From NCBI GenBank assembly GCA_023405815.1, contig JAEXXM010000051.1, forward strand, positions 1 to 48,843: DNA of 48,843 nucleotides, given 5' to 3'. The stretch is from Pseudomonadota bacterium (lineage in GTDB: Bacteria > Pseudomonadota > Alphaproteobacteria > Rhizobiales > Hyphomicrobiaceae). A program made the translations under genes and the position numbers. The notes under the pieces were generated by a model. It saw only the letters and a program-made list of their open reading frames with translations. It made no database searches and was not told where the DNA came from. Each line of letters begins with the position of its first letter. The first letter of the stretch is position 1. Of this stretch, positions 35,407 through 45,118 are shown piece by piece.

Positions 35407-36582
35407 TCAGCTCCCCGAGCGCACGGCCGCCGGGCGTTGCGCTGAGATCGAGCCAGTCTCGAGGCGCGGGGAGGTCGCATCGAAACGCCGGTAGACTTCC
35501 CGCAGGCGTGCGGTGAAGAGCGCGCTGGTAAACAGAGACTCGAAGCGGCGGCGACCGGCGGCGCCCAGCGAGTGCCACTCATCCTTGGACATGCGCAACA
35601 GCACGTCGCGGTAGGAGCCTGGCTCGTTGGTATCGACGACGATGCCGGTCACGTCGTGGTCGACGACTTCGGGCAGACCTCCGACCTTCGAGCACAGCAC
35701 CGCCGTGCCGGCGCGCATTGCCTCGATTGCCGTTAGTCCGAAGCCTTCCCACTTGGACGGCATGATGAGGACGTCGGCAACCTGCATATAGCGGCAGACC
35801 TCGGCGCGCGATTGCCAGCCGAGCCGTGTGACGTTGACGGGGAGCTCCTGTGGTTCAGCGTGCGCGGAGAGCACCGAGTCGCCGAGTACGTAGAGATGGT
35901 ACTTGTCGGCCGGAAGGTCACGGAATGCACCCTCGGCTATCTCGTGGCCCTTCTGATGATCGAGGCGCCCGGCGAACACGACGTTGATCTTATCCGGTGA
36001 CAAGCCGCGCTCGCGCGCAAGGGCACGCCGCATCGCTTGGCCGGGCGGCGAGACGTCCTCGACGCCATTGTAGACAACGACATTCTCGCGAGCCGCAATG
36101 CCCGCGGCGGCGGCGCAGTTGGCATCGGCGTGCGAGATGTTGACGATGACGTCGGTTGTCGGAGCGAGCGATTTCTCGACGAGGAGGGTGAGCTTCTTGA
36201 CCAGCCAACTCGTTTCGCGCTCCAGCGCCCAGCCGTGAGCGCAGTAGACTATCTTGGTTTTGGGCGACAGGATGGGTGCTACAAGCCGCCCGGCAGTGCC
36301 AGCGTAGATACCGTGCAAGTGAAGCACGTCGGGCTTGAAGCGCCAGCACGCACTCGCGACCGTCATCACGAAATTCAGCAGCAGCGGAATGCTGCGACCC
36401 CGGCTCTTGAACCAAAATTGGCGGCACTGGCCAATCTCCCGGCGCAGGTATTCTGCATCCGTCGCCGGGACGACGAGGCCAACGTTGCTACCCCCGAAGG
36501 CGTGGATGTGATCGGGGAGCATTTCGTTGAAGTAGGTGGCCGAGCCACCCTTCAGGGACTGGGCTACGTGAAGAATCTTCAT
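35407..36582 (-). CDS. GT4-family glycosyltransferase
   Basis: A 391-residue GT-B enzyme with MKILHVAQSLKGGSATYFNE at the start (glycine-rich acceptor loop), DVLHLHGIYAG, VVFAGRLDHQKGH, and the donor-site E-x7-E motif SKWEGFGLTAIEAM. Family members include rhizobial and pseudomonad exopolysaccharide transferases. The ATG at 36582 has GAGGGG 6 bases upstream and gives the classical N-terminus; the ATG five codons earlier is less likely. It is the second gene of the minus-strand operon, after the sugar-phosphate transferase, so it may add the second sugar of the repeat unit (inference from order). Confidence 0.92.
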   Translation of the reverse strand: MKILHVAQSLKGGSATYFNEMLPDHIHAFGGSNVGLVVPATDAEYLRREIGQCRQFWFKSRGRSIPLLLNFVMTVASACWRFKPDVLHLHGIYAGTAGRLVAPILSPKTKIVYCAHGWALERETSWLVKKLTLLVEKSLAPTTDVIVNISHADANCAAAAGIAARENVVVYNGVEDVSPPGQAMRRALARERGLSPDKINVVFAGRLDHQKGHEIAEGAFRDLPADKYHLYVLGDSVLSAHAEPQELPVNVTRLGWQSRAEVCRYMQVADVLIMPSKWEGFGLTAIEAMRAGTAVLCSKVGGLPEVVDHDVTGIVVDTNEPGSYRDVLLRMSKDEWHSLGAAGRRRFESLFTSALFTARLREVYRRFDATSPRLETGSISAQRPAAVRSGS

Positions 36583-36678
36583 CCGAGGCCCCTCCATCTC
36601 ATGCTACGCGTGCCGCCTGCTGGCATGGAGTGAATGCTGAGGCCGATCGCTCGGCCGCGATGCTGAGCGCGGCGCAGA

Positions 36679-37347
36679 TCAGTAGCTGCCACGCTGGAAG
36701 AATACGGCCGGGATCGTCAGCATGAGGATGCTGAGGTCGCGTGTCAGCGACCAGCGCATGGCGTAGTCCCGATCCAGTGAAATGCGGTCGCGATAGCTGG
36801 TGTCGCTTCGTCCCGACACCTGCCAAAGACCTGTTATGCCGGGGCGCAACGAGATGTAGTGCTCGTAGTCGGCGCCGTAGCGGCTGATTTCCTCGCTGAC
36901 GATGGGGCGCGGTCCGACGAGGCTCATGTCGCCGCGCAAGACGTTCCAGAGCTGAGGCAGTTCGTCGAGGCTCGTCGCGCGGAGCAGACGCCCGACGGGG
37001 GTAACACGCGGATCTTTCTTCAGCTTTCTGCACGCTTCCCATTCGCGCCGGGCGCTCTCGTCGCGAGCGATATAGTCGGCGAGGAGCTGCTCGGAGTTGA
37101 CCGCCATGGTGCGGAACTTCCAGCAGGTGAACTCGGCCCCGGCGAGGCCGAGGCGACGATGTCCGTAGAAGACGGGACCGCCATCATGGAGGCGGATGAC
37201 CAAGGCAGTGAGCAGGAGGAGTGGAGCTATAAAGAAGAGCGTAACGGCGCTCCCCGTGATGTCGATTGCCCGCTTGATCAAGCTACGTGCCGGCTTTGCC
37301 GTTGCATGTCTTTGCTGATCGGAAGCGCTTCTCGCTGATCCGCGCAT
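36679..37347 (-). CDS. initiating undecaprenyl-phosphate sugar phosphotransferase (ExoY/WbaP C-terminal type)
   Basis: Starts the repeat unit by moving a sugar-1-phosphate to undecaprenyl phosphate. The 222-residue chain has a single membrane segment (SAVTLFFIAPLLLLTALVI) and the catalytic domain of the bacterial sugar transferase family: KFRTM (77-81), DPRVTPVGRLLRATSLDE with the catalytic Asp-Glu pair at 128-129, GDMSLVGPRP, and RPGITGLWQVSGR. It is the short form without the N-terminal membrane domain of WbaP. The gene leads the minus-strand exopolysaccharide operon; the next transferase starts about 97 bases downstream. The ATG at 37347 has no clear ribosome site. Confidence 0.94.
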   Translation of the reverse strand: MRGSARSASDQQRHATAKPARSLIKRAIDITGSAVTLFFIAPLLLLTALVIRLHDGGPVFYGHRRLGLAGAEFTCWKFRTMAVNSEQLLADYIARDESARREWEACRKLKKDPRVTPVGRLLRATSLDELPQLWNVLRGDMSLVGPRPIVSEEISRYGADYEHYISLRPGITGLWQVSGRSDTSYRDRISLDRDYAMRWSLTRDLSILMLTIPAVFFQRGSY

Positions 37348-37828
37348 GTCCGTAAGCCCGCTAGGTTGGGAGGTCGTAGTCCCAAAATAAATCGCACATT
37401 ATCAACCAGTAAACCCACTTTACTCGGTCATTACCTTAACGCAATGAAAATGTTGCAGTGCCGACGTAAGGTCGCAGGTGCAGCAATTGTCAGTTGTCGG
37501 AGCGACGAACAGCATCGTTGGCGACGGAACAAGCGATGCAAAATCCGGTCCTGCGGCGGAGGCTGGGTGCCTGCAAAAAAGGGGCACGCGCGAGGGCCGA
37601 TCTCACGTCAAGGTTAAGATGACTTTCGCAGCAGGAGTGGCGAGCGTCGAAATGCATGAAGGAGCTTGGTTTTGATGCGTGCTCGAGAGCAACTCGGCGG
37701 CGGTGGAACTCAGATCGGCATGAGGCGAATGTTGTAGTGATTTGATACAGCGCGTAGAATATTGCTTAAGGAAATTGGGGCGGATGCGCGCATCTATCGT
37801 GCGTCTAGCGTGAGTGGGGAGTTGGACG
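37348..37828. other. divergent promoter region between exopolysaccharide and oxidase genes
   Basis: About 480 bases with no convincing gene; short frames here lack ribosome sites and recognisable sequence. The part 37378-37450 is clearly AT-richer than the rest of the window. It must contain the start of the leftward exopolysaccharide transcript and of the rightward oxidase/secretion transcript, so shared control is possible. No operator could be identified with confidence. Confidence 0.5.
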
Positions 37829-40800
37829 ATGCCCGTCGCAGAGAATGCGGATGAGATCGGCTCTTTTGGCGATCTGATTTCCTGGCCCATCATCGGCCTT
37901 CATGTGGCAATGACGCCGGACGGAAAGCTCCTGACGTTCGGTACCGATCTTGTTGGCCAGCAAACCGGCTTACATATTTATGACGTGTGGGACCCGCAGA
38001 CGGGCGAGCACACAACGCTCACGCACACCACCAACTCGGACATCTTCTGTGCGGTCGCGATCATCGACCCGACAACAGGAGAGGTGCTGATCGCGGGCGG
38101 CGATGCGCGGCCGCTTGATGCATATAATGCCGGTATCGCCGACGTAAACATCTTCGACTACCGGGATCAGAGTCTCGATCACAATCCGACGGGCTCGATG
38201 GCGTTCGCGCGGTGGTACGCGACCGCGGTGCAGACGGGATCGGGGCAGATCGTGTTGATCGGCGGCCGCGATGGCTCGCCGCCACCGGACTTCAAGAACA
38301 GCCCGTATCCAGAGATCTACACACCAGGATATGGATTCCGCACTCTAACTGGCGCGTACATCGACGATCTCAACGCGGCGGCGCTCTACCCGCGCTCATG
38401 GATGAACTCCAAGGGTGAGATCTGGACGATCACCGAAGGCACGGGGCAGGTCTACTCGATCAATACGGAAGGCAGCGGCAGCGTCGAGCACCTCGGCGGT
38501 CTACCAGCGCCGATGTCATGGGTGATGCCGGCCGTGATGTACGCGCCGGACAAGGTGCTGATGGTCAGCGACAACGGCACCGCCTGGATCATGGACCTCA
38601 GCGGCGACGTACCGGTGTGGGAGCAGACGGACGACGTCGGAGCCAACCGGAAGTGGGCTAACCTCACGGTTCTGCCGGACGGCCGCGTCATGATCAGCGG
38701 CGGCAGCGCCGTCGACAATCAGCTCGTCGACGTCGCGACGACGGTGAAAATCTGGGATCCTACGACAGGCGAGTGGAGCGTCGAGGCGGACGCTGCGATG
38801 CCGCGGCTGTACCATTCCGCGGCTATTCTTCTCTCGACAGGCCAGGTCTTGACGCTTGCCGGCGGTTCTCCGGGTCCGGTTGCCAATCTCAATGGCGAGC
38901 TCTATTCGCCGGAATACCTGTTCGATCCCGGCGGCGTCGAGGCGGATCGCCCGGTGATCGTCGACGCTCCGGACGTGCTGCAGGTCGGTGACGACTTCCA
39001 GATCGAGATTACGGGCGACCTTCCGATCACCAAGCTCGCGCTGATGAAGTTCGGGTCGGTCACCCACTCGTTCGATGTGACCTCGCAGCGCATCGAGCTC
39101 GCGTTCACGGTCGGTCCGGATGGCAAGCTTAACGTGGAGCTGCCGGACAATCCGAACGTCCTGACCTCGGGGTACTGGATGCTGTTTGCCATCGATTCGG
39201 GTGGCTCCATTTCGGTCGCACCGACGATCAAGATTGAGTCTGAAGTTCCGTTCGACATGCCGAGCCAGTTGCCGCTCGACCTCGGGGTGGAGTTCAAGAC
39301 CACCGGAGCTGCTGCCTACGATCTCTACGACGACAGCTTTGCCGTGACCCCGAATGCTGCCGTCAAGGCCGGCGCGGCCATGTCGGAGAAGATGATCGAT
39401 CTTTCGCAGGCATTCACGATCAGCTTCGAGATCAACGCGGGCGCTGACGAGAATGCCGCCGATGGCCTTGCCTTCGTGTTGCACAACGACGCGCGGGGCG
39501 CGGATGCCATCGGCTTTGCCGGCTCGGCCTACGGTGCGCTGGGCATCGCTAATGGAATTGCGATTGCGTTCGACACGTACTACAACGCTGACAATCCCAC
39601 CGACATCGCCAACGACAACACCTTCTTCCTGAACACGGGGAGCGGCGCCGAGCTGTCGGCGCGCACCGACCTCGGCAACATCGAGGATGGGGCCTGGCAT
39701 CGGGTTACCGTCAACTGGGACGGAACCGCGCTGACCTATTCGATGGGCGGCGTCGTCGTCGCGTCGCTCGACGCGGCAGAGGTCAACGGGCTACTCGGCG
39801 GCTCGCAGTTCGCCTATTTCGGTTTTTCGGGTGGAACCGGCGGTGCTTACGCGCTGCACAAGGCGCGCGTCGTCACACTCGACGCAACCCTGCAGGGCGG
39901 CGAGATCATCTCGGCTGATCGCGCCGATCTTCCGCGGCCGCCGACATTCGTCACCAGCGGCGATGCAACCTATGACGAGACGCTCAACAAGTTCATCCTG
40001 ACGCCTGACGAGCAGCTGCAGCACGGCGGCGTCATGACCGAGGAGCGCATCGACCTATCGAGTGCGTTCACGCTCACCTTCTCGTTCAATCTCGGCGACA
40101 AGGATGCGGACGGCGCCGACGGCATGGCCTTCGTTCTGCACAACGATCCGCTCGGCAACCAGGCGCTGGGCGGGCTGGGCGGTGCCATGGGCGCGCTCAA
40201 CATCCAGAACGGCCTCGCCATCCAGCTCGACACCTACCAGAACGAGGGTGACGTCAACGACATCGCCAACGATCACACGAGCTTCATCTCCACGGGCACC
40301 GAGGAGGTGCTCTCGCCGGTCGTGGACGTCGGCAACATCGAGGACGGCGACTGGCACACCATCAGGCTGTTCTGGGATGGCGAGTCTCTCGCCTACACGC
40401 TCGATGGCGCGTTCATGGGCCGCGTCCCGGCCGAAACAGTTACCGAGATGCTTGGCGGCTCGAACTTCGCCTACGTCGGCGTCACCGCATCGACCGGCGG
40501 CATGTCGCAGCTCGCACAGGTACGCATCGACAACCTCGATGCCGTAGCCGAGGACGGATCGACGCTGCACATCCTCGGACCCAATTCGCCCCCGGTGGCC
40601 GTGGATGACACCTACTCGGTGGCGGCGGGCGGAACGCTTCTCATAAGCGCGGCCAACGGCGTGCTCGCCAACGACAGCGATCCGGATGGCAACAGCCTCA
40701 GCGTTTGCGACGAGCCGCGTGAAGCACACCACGAAGTACTACTCGCTCCCCGCAACGGCACCGTGGTGATGAATGCGGACGGCAGCTTCACCTACACCCC

Positions 40801-41977
40801 CAATGCCGGGTTCGTGGGCGTCGACAGCTTCTACTATTGCATCGAGGACCGCTGGGCCTGCTGCGAAGGCAAGGTGACCATCAACGTCGTCGGCGGCGAG
40901 GCACGGGCGATCTCGTTCGTTGCAAACGGGGACGCCGCTGCCATCGATACAGCCACCCACGCGTATCAAGTCGTTCCCGACGAGATGCTCTCGCACGGCA
41001 GCGTGATGTCGGCCGAGCGAATCTCCATCGCCAGCGCGTTTGCCATCACGTTCCAAATCTATCTCGGTGCCAAGGACGCCGACGGCGCGGACGGCATGGG
41101 CTTCGTGCTGCACAACGATCCGCTCGGCAACCAGGCGCTGGGCGGTCTCGGCGGCGCCATGGGTGCGCTCAACATCCAGAACGGCATCGCCATTCAGCTC
41201 GACACCTACCAGAACGAAGCCGACGCTGACGATATTGCCAACGACCATACGAGCTTCATCTCCACGGGCACCGAGGAGGTGCTCTCGCCCGTCACAGACC
41301 TCGGCAATATCGAGGACGGCAACTGGCACACGGTGTCGCTGACCTGGGATGGCAACACGCTCTCCTATACATTCGACGGTGTGGAAGCCGGCACGTACAC
41401 GGGTGATCTCGCGGCGCTGCTCGGCGGCTCCGATTACGCCTATTTCGGCGTCACGGGCTCAACCGGCGGCTTGAGCAACGACGGGCAGGTGCGCTTCGTC
41501 AGCCTCGAGGCGACCAGCGAGACCGGCGAGGCGCTGGGTCTGGTGGGCGTCCCTGCCGGAGGCGGGCTCAACCCGATCATCGGCGATGACGGCTCGAACG
41601 TCATGAACGGGACGGTCGGTGCGGATCTGTTGCTGGGCATGGGCGGCGACGATGTGATCAACGGCGACGCCGGCAGCGACACGGTGTCAGGCGGCATCGG
41701 CAACGACATCCTCACGGGTGGCACGGGAAGCGACACGTTCGTGTTCGCGCCTGGGTTCGGATACGACACGATCAAGGACTTCGGCGACGGCTTGGCGGGC
41801 AACATCGACCTGATCGACTTCAGCGCATTCGGAATGTCGGCGATCGAGGTGCTGACGCACGCAATCGGCGATGGAGCAACCTCAGTATTTAACTTCGGCA
41901 ATGGCGACGTCTTGTTCGTCGAGAATACGGCGGCAGGCAACGTCACCAACCTAACGGCAAACGATTTCATCGTCTGA
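37829..41977 (+). CDS. secreted copper-radical oxidase with three lectin-like modules and RTX tail
   Basis: A 1382-residue protein. Residues 15-475 are a Kelch-type galactose/glyoxal oxidase domain with every expected active-site residue: Cys74 (DIFC) for the thioether bond, Tyr130 (ARWYATAV), Tyr328-His329 (RLYHSAA) and His413 (VTHSFDV) as copper ligands, closing with the family GYWMLFAID motif. Three L-type-lectin-like modules follow at about 488-690, 705-907 and 1025-1230, each with DG(L/M)(A/G)FVLHND and (A/Q)(F/L)DTYxN. Between the second and third lies a VCBS/Ig-like insert (PPVAVDDTYS). RTX nonapeptides lie at about 1253-1305. No Sec signal, as expected for type I export by the two genes downstream. 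Start ATG 37829 has GGGGAG upstream. It likely oxidises sugar alcohols on a surface glycan and yields peroxide. Confidence 0.9.
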   Translation: MPVAENADEIGSFGDLISWPIIGLHVAMTPDGKLLTFGTDLVGQQTGLHIYDVWDPQTGEHTTLTHTTNSDIFCAVAIIDPTTGEVLIAGGDARPLDAYNAGIADVNIFDYRDQSLDHNPTGSMAFARWYATAVQTGSGQIVLIGGRDGSPPPDFKNSPYPEIYTPGYGFRTLTGAYIDDLNAAALYPRSWMNSKGEIWTITEGTGQVYSINTEGSGSVEHLGGLPAPMSWVMPAVMYAPDKVLMVSDNGTAWIMDLSGDVPVWEQTDDVGANRKWANLTVLPDGRVMISGGSAVDNQLVDVATTVKIWDPTTGEWSVEADAAMPRLYHSAAILLSTGQVLTLAGGSPGPVANLNGELYSPEYLFDPGGVEADRPVIVDAPDVLQVGDDFQIEITGDLPITKLALMKFGSVTHSFDVTSQRIELAFTVGPDGKLNVELPDNPNVLTSGYWMLFAIDSGGSISVAPTIKIESEVPFDMPSQLPLDLGVEFKTTGAAAYDLYDDSFAVTPNAAVKAGAAMSEKMIDLSQAFTISFEINAGADENAADGLAFVLHNDARGADAIGFAGSAYGALGIANGIAIAFDTYYNADNPTDIANDNTFFLNTGSGAELSARTDLGNIEDGAWHRVTVNWDGTALTYSMGGVVVASLDAAEVNGLLGGSQFAYFGFSGGTGGAYALHKARVVTLDATLQGGEIISADRADLPRPPTFVTSGDATYDETLNKFILTPDEQLQHGGVMTEERIDLSSAFTLTFSFNLGDKDADGADGMAFVLHNDPLGNQALGGLGGAMGALNIQNGLAIQLDTYQNEGDVNDIANDHTSFISTGTEEVLSPVVDVGNIEDGDWHTIRLFWDGESLAYTLDGAFMGRVPAETVTEMLGGSNFAYVGVTASTGGMSQLAQVRIDNLDAVAEDGSTLHILGPNSPPVAVDDTYSVAAGGTLLISAANGVLANDSDPDGNSLSVCDEPREAHHEVLLAPRNGTVVMNADGSFTYTPNAGFVGVDSFYYCIEDRWACCEGKVTINVVGGEARAISFVANGDAAAIDTATHAYQVVPDEMLSHGSVMSAERISIASAFAITFQIYLGAKDADGADGMGFVLHNDPLGNQALGGLGGAMGALNIQNGIAIQLDTYQNEADADDIANDHTSFISTGTEEVLSPVTDLGNIEDGNWHTVSLTWDGNTLSYTFDGVEAGTYTGDLAALLGGSDYAYFGVTGSTGGLSNDGQVRFVSLEATSETGEALGLVGVPAGGGLNPIIGDDGSNVMNGTVGADLLLGMGGDDVINGDAGSDTVSGGIGNDILTGGTGSDTFVFAPGFGYDTIKDFGDGLAGNIDLIDFSAFGMSAIEVLTHAIGDGATSVFNFGNGDVLFVENTAAGNVTNLTANDFIV
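40081..41300 (+). repeat. duplicated lectin-like module in the oxidase gene
   Basis: The second and third lectin-like modules are nearly identical in DNA over about 230 bases: 40090-40325 against 41062-41297, a shift of 972 bases (324 codons). Runs covering LHNDPLGNQALGGLGGAMGA and STGTEEVLSP are almost unchanged, while the first module is only distantly similar. This indicates recent in-frame duplication. Confidence 0.8.
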
Positions 41978-41996
41978 GTTCGTCGAGGCGTACCTG

Positions 41997-43772
41997 ATGA
42001 GTCTGCGTTCGAGGCCCGACGATCCAGTTTGGACCGCATTCCGCGATGCTCGCGGCCCGCTGGTGGCGGTAGGGCTTTTTTCCGGCGTGCTCAACATCCT
42101 GGCGCTGACCGGCTCGATCTACATGCTGCAGGTCTACGACCGGGCCATTCCGTCGAAGAGCATCCCGACGCTCGTCGGCATCTCCATTCTCATGGTGGCG
42201 TTGTTCGTCGGCTACGGCCTATTGGACTTCCTGCGGACGCGGGCCATGTCGCGCATCGGACTTGGCATCGACCGGCAGCTCCGCGACCGCGTGTTCGAGA
42301 TTGCCCGGCTGCGGCCGTTGACGAGCAACGCGCCCTCTGACGCGATGCAGCCGGTGCGCGATCTGGATCAGATGCGCTCGTTCATGTCGGGCCTCGGGCC
42401 GACGGCGCTGCTCGACATTCCGTGGATTCCAATCTTCCTCGTCTGCGTGTCGCTGCTGCATCCCTGGCTCGGGTTGCTGGCGCTCGCGGGCGCGTTCGCC
42501 CTCATCGCGCTGGCGCTTGTCACCGACATGAAGACGCGAGCTCCCTCGCAAGAGGCGGCGGCAAGCGGTGCCAAGCGGATGGCCATGGGGGAGGCGCTGC
42601 GGGCCGGCGCGGAGTCCATCCAGGCGCTGGGTATGGGCGAGCGGATGGGCAAGCGCTGGTCTACGCTCAGTGCCGATCACGTGCGTGACCAGTTGCGTGC
42701 TACCGATGCAGCGACCGGCTCCACGACCACATCGCGCGTCTTCCGAATGCTGCTCCAGTCGTGCGTTCTCGGGCTCGGTGCATATCTCGTGATCATCGAG
42801 CAGATGTCGGGAGGCGCCATCATCGCGGCCTCGATCATGACATCGCGCGCACTGGCGCCGATCGAGACGGGCCTCAGTCATTGGCGCGGGTTCGTTGCGG
42901 CGCGCCAGAGCTATGCGCGTTTGCAGGAGCTGTTCCGGTCCGAGCAGCAACGCGTCGTGCCCTCGGTGCAGCTCGGTGCGCCATCGCGCTCTGTCGCGGC
43001 GCAAAATCTGACGCTGGCCGCTCCGGGCAGCAGCGAACCCATATTGCGCGGTGTCAGCTTTCAGTTGAAGGCTGGGCAGGGCCTTGGCGTCATAGGTCCC
43101 AGCGGCTCGGGCAAGTCGACGCTGGCGCGAGCTCTCGTCGGTATCTGGCAGCCGTCGAAGGCAGAGCATAGCGTGCGACTCGACGGAGCGGCCATCGGCC
43201 AATGGACCGCAGAGTCACTCGGGCCGCACATCGGGTATCTGTCGCAAGACATCGAGCTGCTCGACGGGACGATCGCCGAGAATATCGCGCGCTTCCAGAC
43301 GGCTGCTTCGAGCGAGGACATCATCAAGGCAGCGAAGCTGGCGGGGGCGCACGACGATATCGTCGGCACGCCCAACGGCTATGCCACACGGCTCGGCAGC
43401 GGCGGCGTCAGAATCTCGGGCGGACTGCGGCAGCGGATCGCCCTGGCGCGAGCTCTCTACGGCGACCCGTTCCTCGTCGTGCTCGACGAGCCCAACTCCA
43501 ATCTCGATGCCCGCGGCGAGCAGGCGTTGGCAGCAGCCATCTCGTCGGTTCGCGAGCGGGGCGGCATCGTCGTGGTGATTGCGCACCGGGCGGCGGCGAT
43601 CGCCAGCGTCGACACGCTGTTGGCGCTGAGCAAGGGCCAGGTGCAGGCGCTCGGACCCAAGGACGAGGTGCTGCAGAAGGTGACGGGCGCCGGTCCCAAG
43701 AAGGCGCCGACAAAGACGGCCAACCAGCCCGAGCGGCCAGGGGCCTTGAAGGTCGTCAAGCTCGGCGCGTAG
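41997..43772 (+). CDS. type I secretion ABC transporter (PrtD type)
   Basis: Inner-membrane exporter ATPase of 591 residues: TM helices at about 22-300, then an intact nucleotide-binding domain with Walker A GPSGSGKST, Q-loop (YLSQD), signature ISGGLRQR, Walker B LVVLDEP and switch His (VIAHR). It lacks a C39-like N-terminal domain, as in PrtD-type protease exporters. The C-terminus has a Lys/Pro-rich tail. It lies 19 bases after the oxidase gene and 11 bases before the adaptor gene, so substrate, pump and adaptor form one operon. The complete motifs contrast with the degenerate pair at 17288-21291. Confidence 0.95.
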   Translation: MSLRSRPDDPVWTAFRDARGPLVAVGLFSGVLNILALTGSIYMLQVYDRAIPSKSIPTLVGISILMVALFVGYGLLDFLRTRAMSRIGLGIDRQLRDRVFEIARLRPLTSNAPSDAMQPVRDLDQMRSFMSGLGPTALLDIPWIPIFLVCVSLLHPWLGLLALAGAFALIALALVTDMKTRAPSQEAAASGAKRMAMGEALRAGAESIQALGMGERMGKRWSTLSADHVRDQLRATDAATGSTTTSRVFRMLLQSCVLGLGAYLVIIEQMSGGAIIAASIMTSRALAPIETGLSHWRGFVAARQSYARLQELFRSEQQRVVPSVQLGAPSRSVAAQNLTLAAPGSSEPILRGVSFQLKAGQGLGVIGPSGSGKSTLARALVGIWQPSKAEHSVRLDGAAIGQWTAESLGPHIGYLSQDIELLDGTIAENIARFQTAASSEDIIKAAKLAGAHDDIVGTPNGYATRLGSGGVRISGGLRQRIALARALYGDPFLVVLDEPNSNLDARGEQALAAAISSVRERGGIVVVIAHRAAAIASVDTLLALSKGQVQALGPKDEVLQKVTGAGPKKAPTKTANQPERPGALKVVKLGA

Positions 43773-43783
43773 ACGAGGAACCC

Positions 43784-45118
43784 ATGTCGAAATTGTTTCG
43801 CTCGCTGCGCAGCACCGTTTCGCTCCAATCGGAGAGCGCGCACGGCTACATCCTCGCGGGCATCGTAACTGTGGCGGTGATGACCGCGGGCATGGGCGGC
43901 TGGGCGGCGACGACGGTGCTCGCCGGTGCGGTGATTGCGCCAGGGGTGGTGGTCGTCGAGACGAGCGCCAAGAAGGTCCAGCATCCGACCGGCGGGATCG
44001 TCGGCGAGATCAAGGTCAAGGACGGCGACCACGTGATGGCGGGCCAAGTCGTCCTCCGTCTCGATGAGACGACGACGCGCGCCAATCTGCAGATCGTCGC
44101 CACGCAATTGGACGAGCTGATCTTGCGTGAGGCGCGGCTGCGTGCCGACCTGGACGAAAATCCGTCGCTGGCGCTGCCAAGCGTGCTCAAGGACCGCGCC
44201 GGCGACGTCAACGTGCAGTCGCTCTTGGAAACAGAGCGGATCATTCTAGCCGCACGCCGGGCCACCTGCGACGGTCAGAAGAAGCAATTCAGCGAGCGGG
44301 TGGCACAGCTTTCCAACCAGGTGGTGGGAGTCACAGCGCAGATCGGCGCCAAGGAAGGCGAGCTCAAGTACATCGAGAAGGAGCTGGCGGGACTGCAAGA
44401 GCTCGAGTCGAAGCAGCTCGTGACGACGACCAGGATCAACTCACTGCGCCGAGAGGCGGTGCGCCTGCAAGGCGAGCATGGACAACTCGTCGCCCAGGTG
44501 GCGGAACTGCGGGGCAAGATCGCCGAGACGGAGCTGCAGAACATCGGTCACCTGCAGGAGCGGCGTGCTGAGATTCTCAAGGAGCTGCGCGAGGTGCAAT
44601 CGAAGCGCTCCGAGCTCGCCGAGCGCAAGGTTGCCGCTGACGATCAGCTACGGCGCATCGACTTGCGTGCACCGCAGTCGGGCATCGTGCACGAGCTGTC
44701 GGTGCATACCGTCGGCGGCGTCGTCGAGCGCGGCGAGCAGCTCATGCTCATCGTTCCCGGCGGCGACAAGCTGGTCATTGAAGCAAGCATTGCCCCCCGC
44801 GATATCGATCAGGTCCGTCCGGGCGCCGACGTCAACGTGCGCTTCCCGAGCTTCAACATGCAGACGACGCCGGAGTTCAAAGGTACGGTCACCCACGTCT
44901 CGGCGGATCTCCTAAAGGACGCGACGACCGGGCAGAGCTCCTATGTGGCACGTGTCACGCTGAACGAGGAGGCGCGGCGGGTGATGACGAAGTCCGCGCT
45001 GGCGCTGATGCCAGGAATGCCGGCGGAGGTGCAGGTACAGACCGGCAGCCGGACGGTGCTCTCCTATCTCATGAAGCCGCTCGAGGACCAGCTCGCCCGC
45101 TCGTTCCGGGAACGCTGA
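43784..45118 (+). CDS. HlyD-family type I secretion adaptor (PrtE type)
   Basis: A 444-residue membrane-fusion protein. TM helix at about 22-45, first lipoyl half with VVVVETSAKKVQHPTGGIVG, a helical hairpin to about 280, second half (DLRAPQSGIVHELSVHTVGG) and a beta-barrel region ending in RTVLSYLMKPLEDQ, the usual family end. It joins the ABC protein encoded 11 bases upstream to an outer-membrane channel not present in the window. The ATG at 43784 has GACGAGGA upstream; the frame open far back to 43202 overlaps the ABC gene and is not used for the start. Confidence 0.94.
   Translation: MSKLFRSLRSTVSLQSESAHGYILAGIVTVAVMTAGMGGWAATTVLAGAVIAPGVVVVETSAKKVQHPTGGIVGEIKVKDGDHVMAGQVVLRLDETTTRANLQIVATQLDELILREARLRADLDENPSLALPSVLKDRAGDVNVQSLLETERIILAARRATCDGQKKQFSERVAQLSNQVVGVTAQIGAKEGELKYIEKELAGLQELESKQLVTTTRINSLRREAVRLQGEHGQLVAQVAELRGKIAETELQNIGHLQERRAEILKELREVQSKRSELAERKVAADDQLRRIDLRAPQSGIVHELSVHTVGGVVERGEQLMLIVPGGDKLVIEASIAPRDIDQVRPGADVNVRFPSFNMQTTPEFKGTVTHVSADLLKDATTGQSSYVARVTLNEEARRVMTKSALALMPGMPAEVQVQTGSRTVLSYLMKPLEDQLARSFRER

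Noticed and set aside
43202..43783. N-terminal extension of the second HlyD adaptor
   Set aside because: It lies wholly in the ABC gene in another frame; ATG 43784 has a good ribosome site and gives the normal family start.
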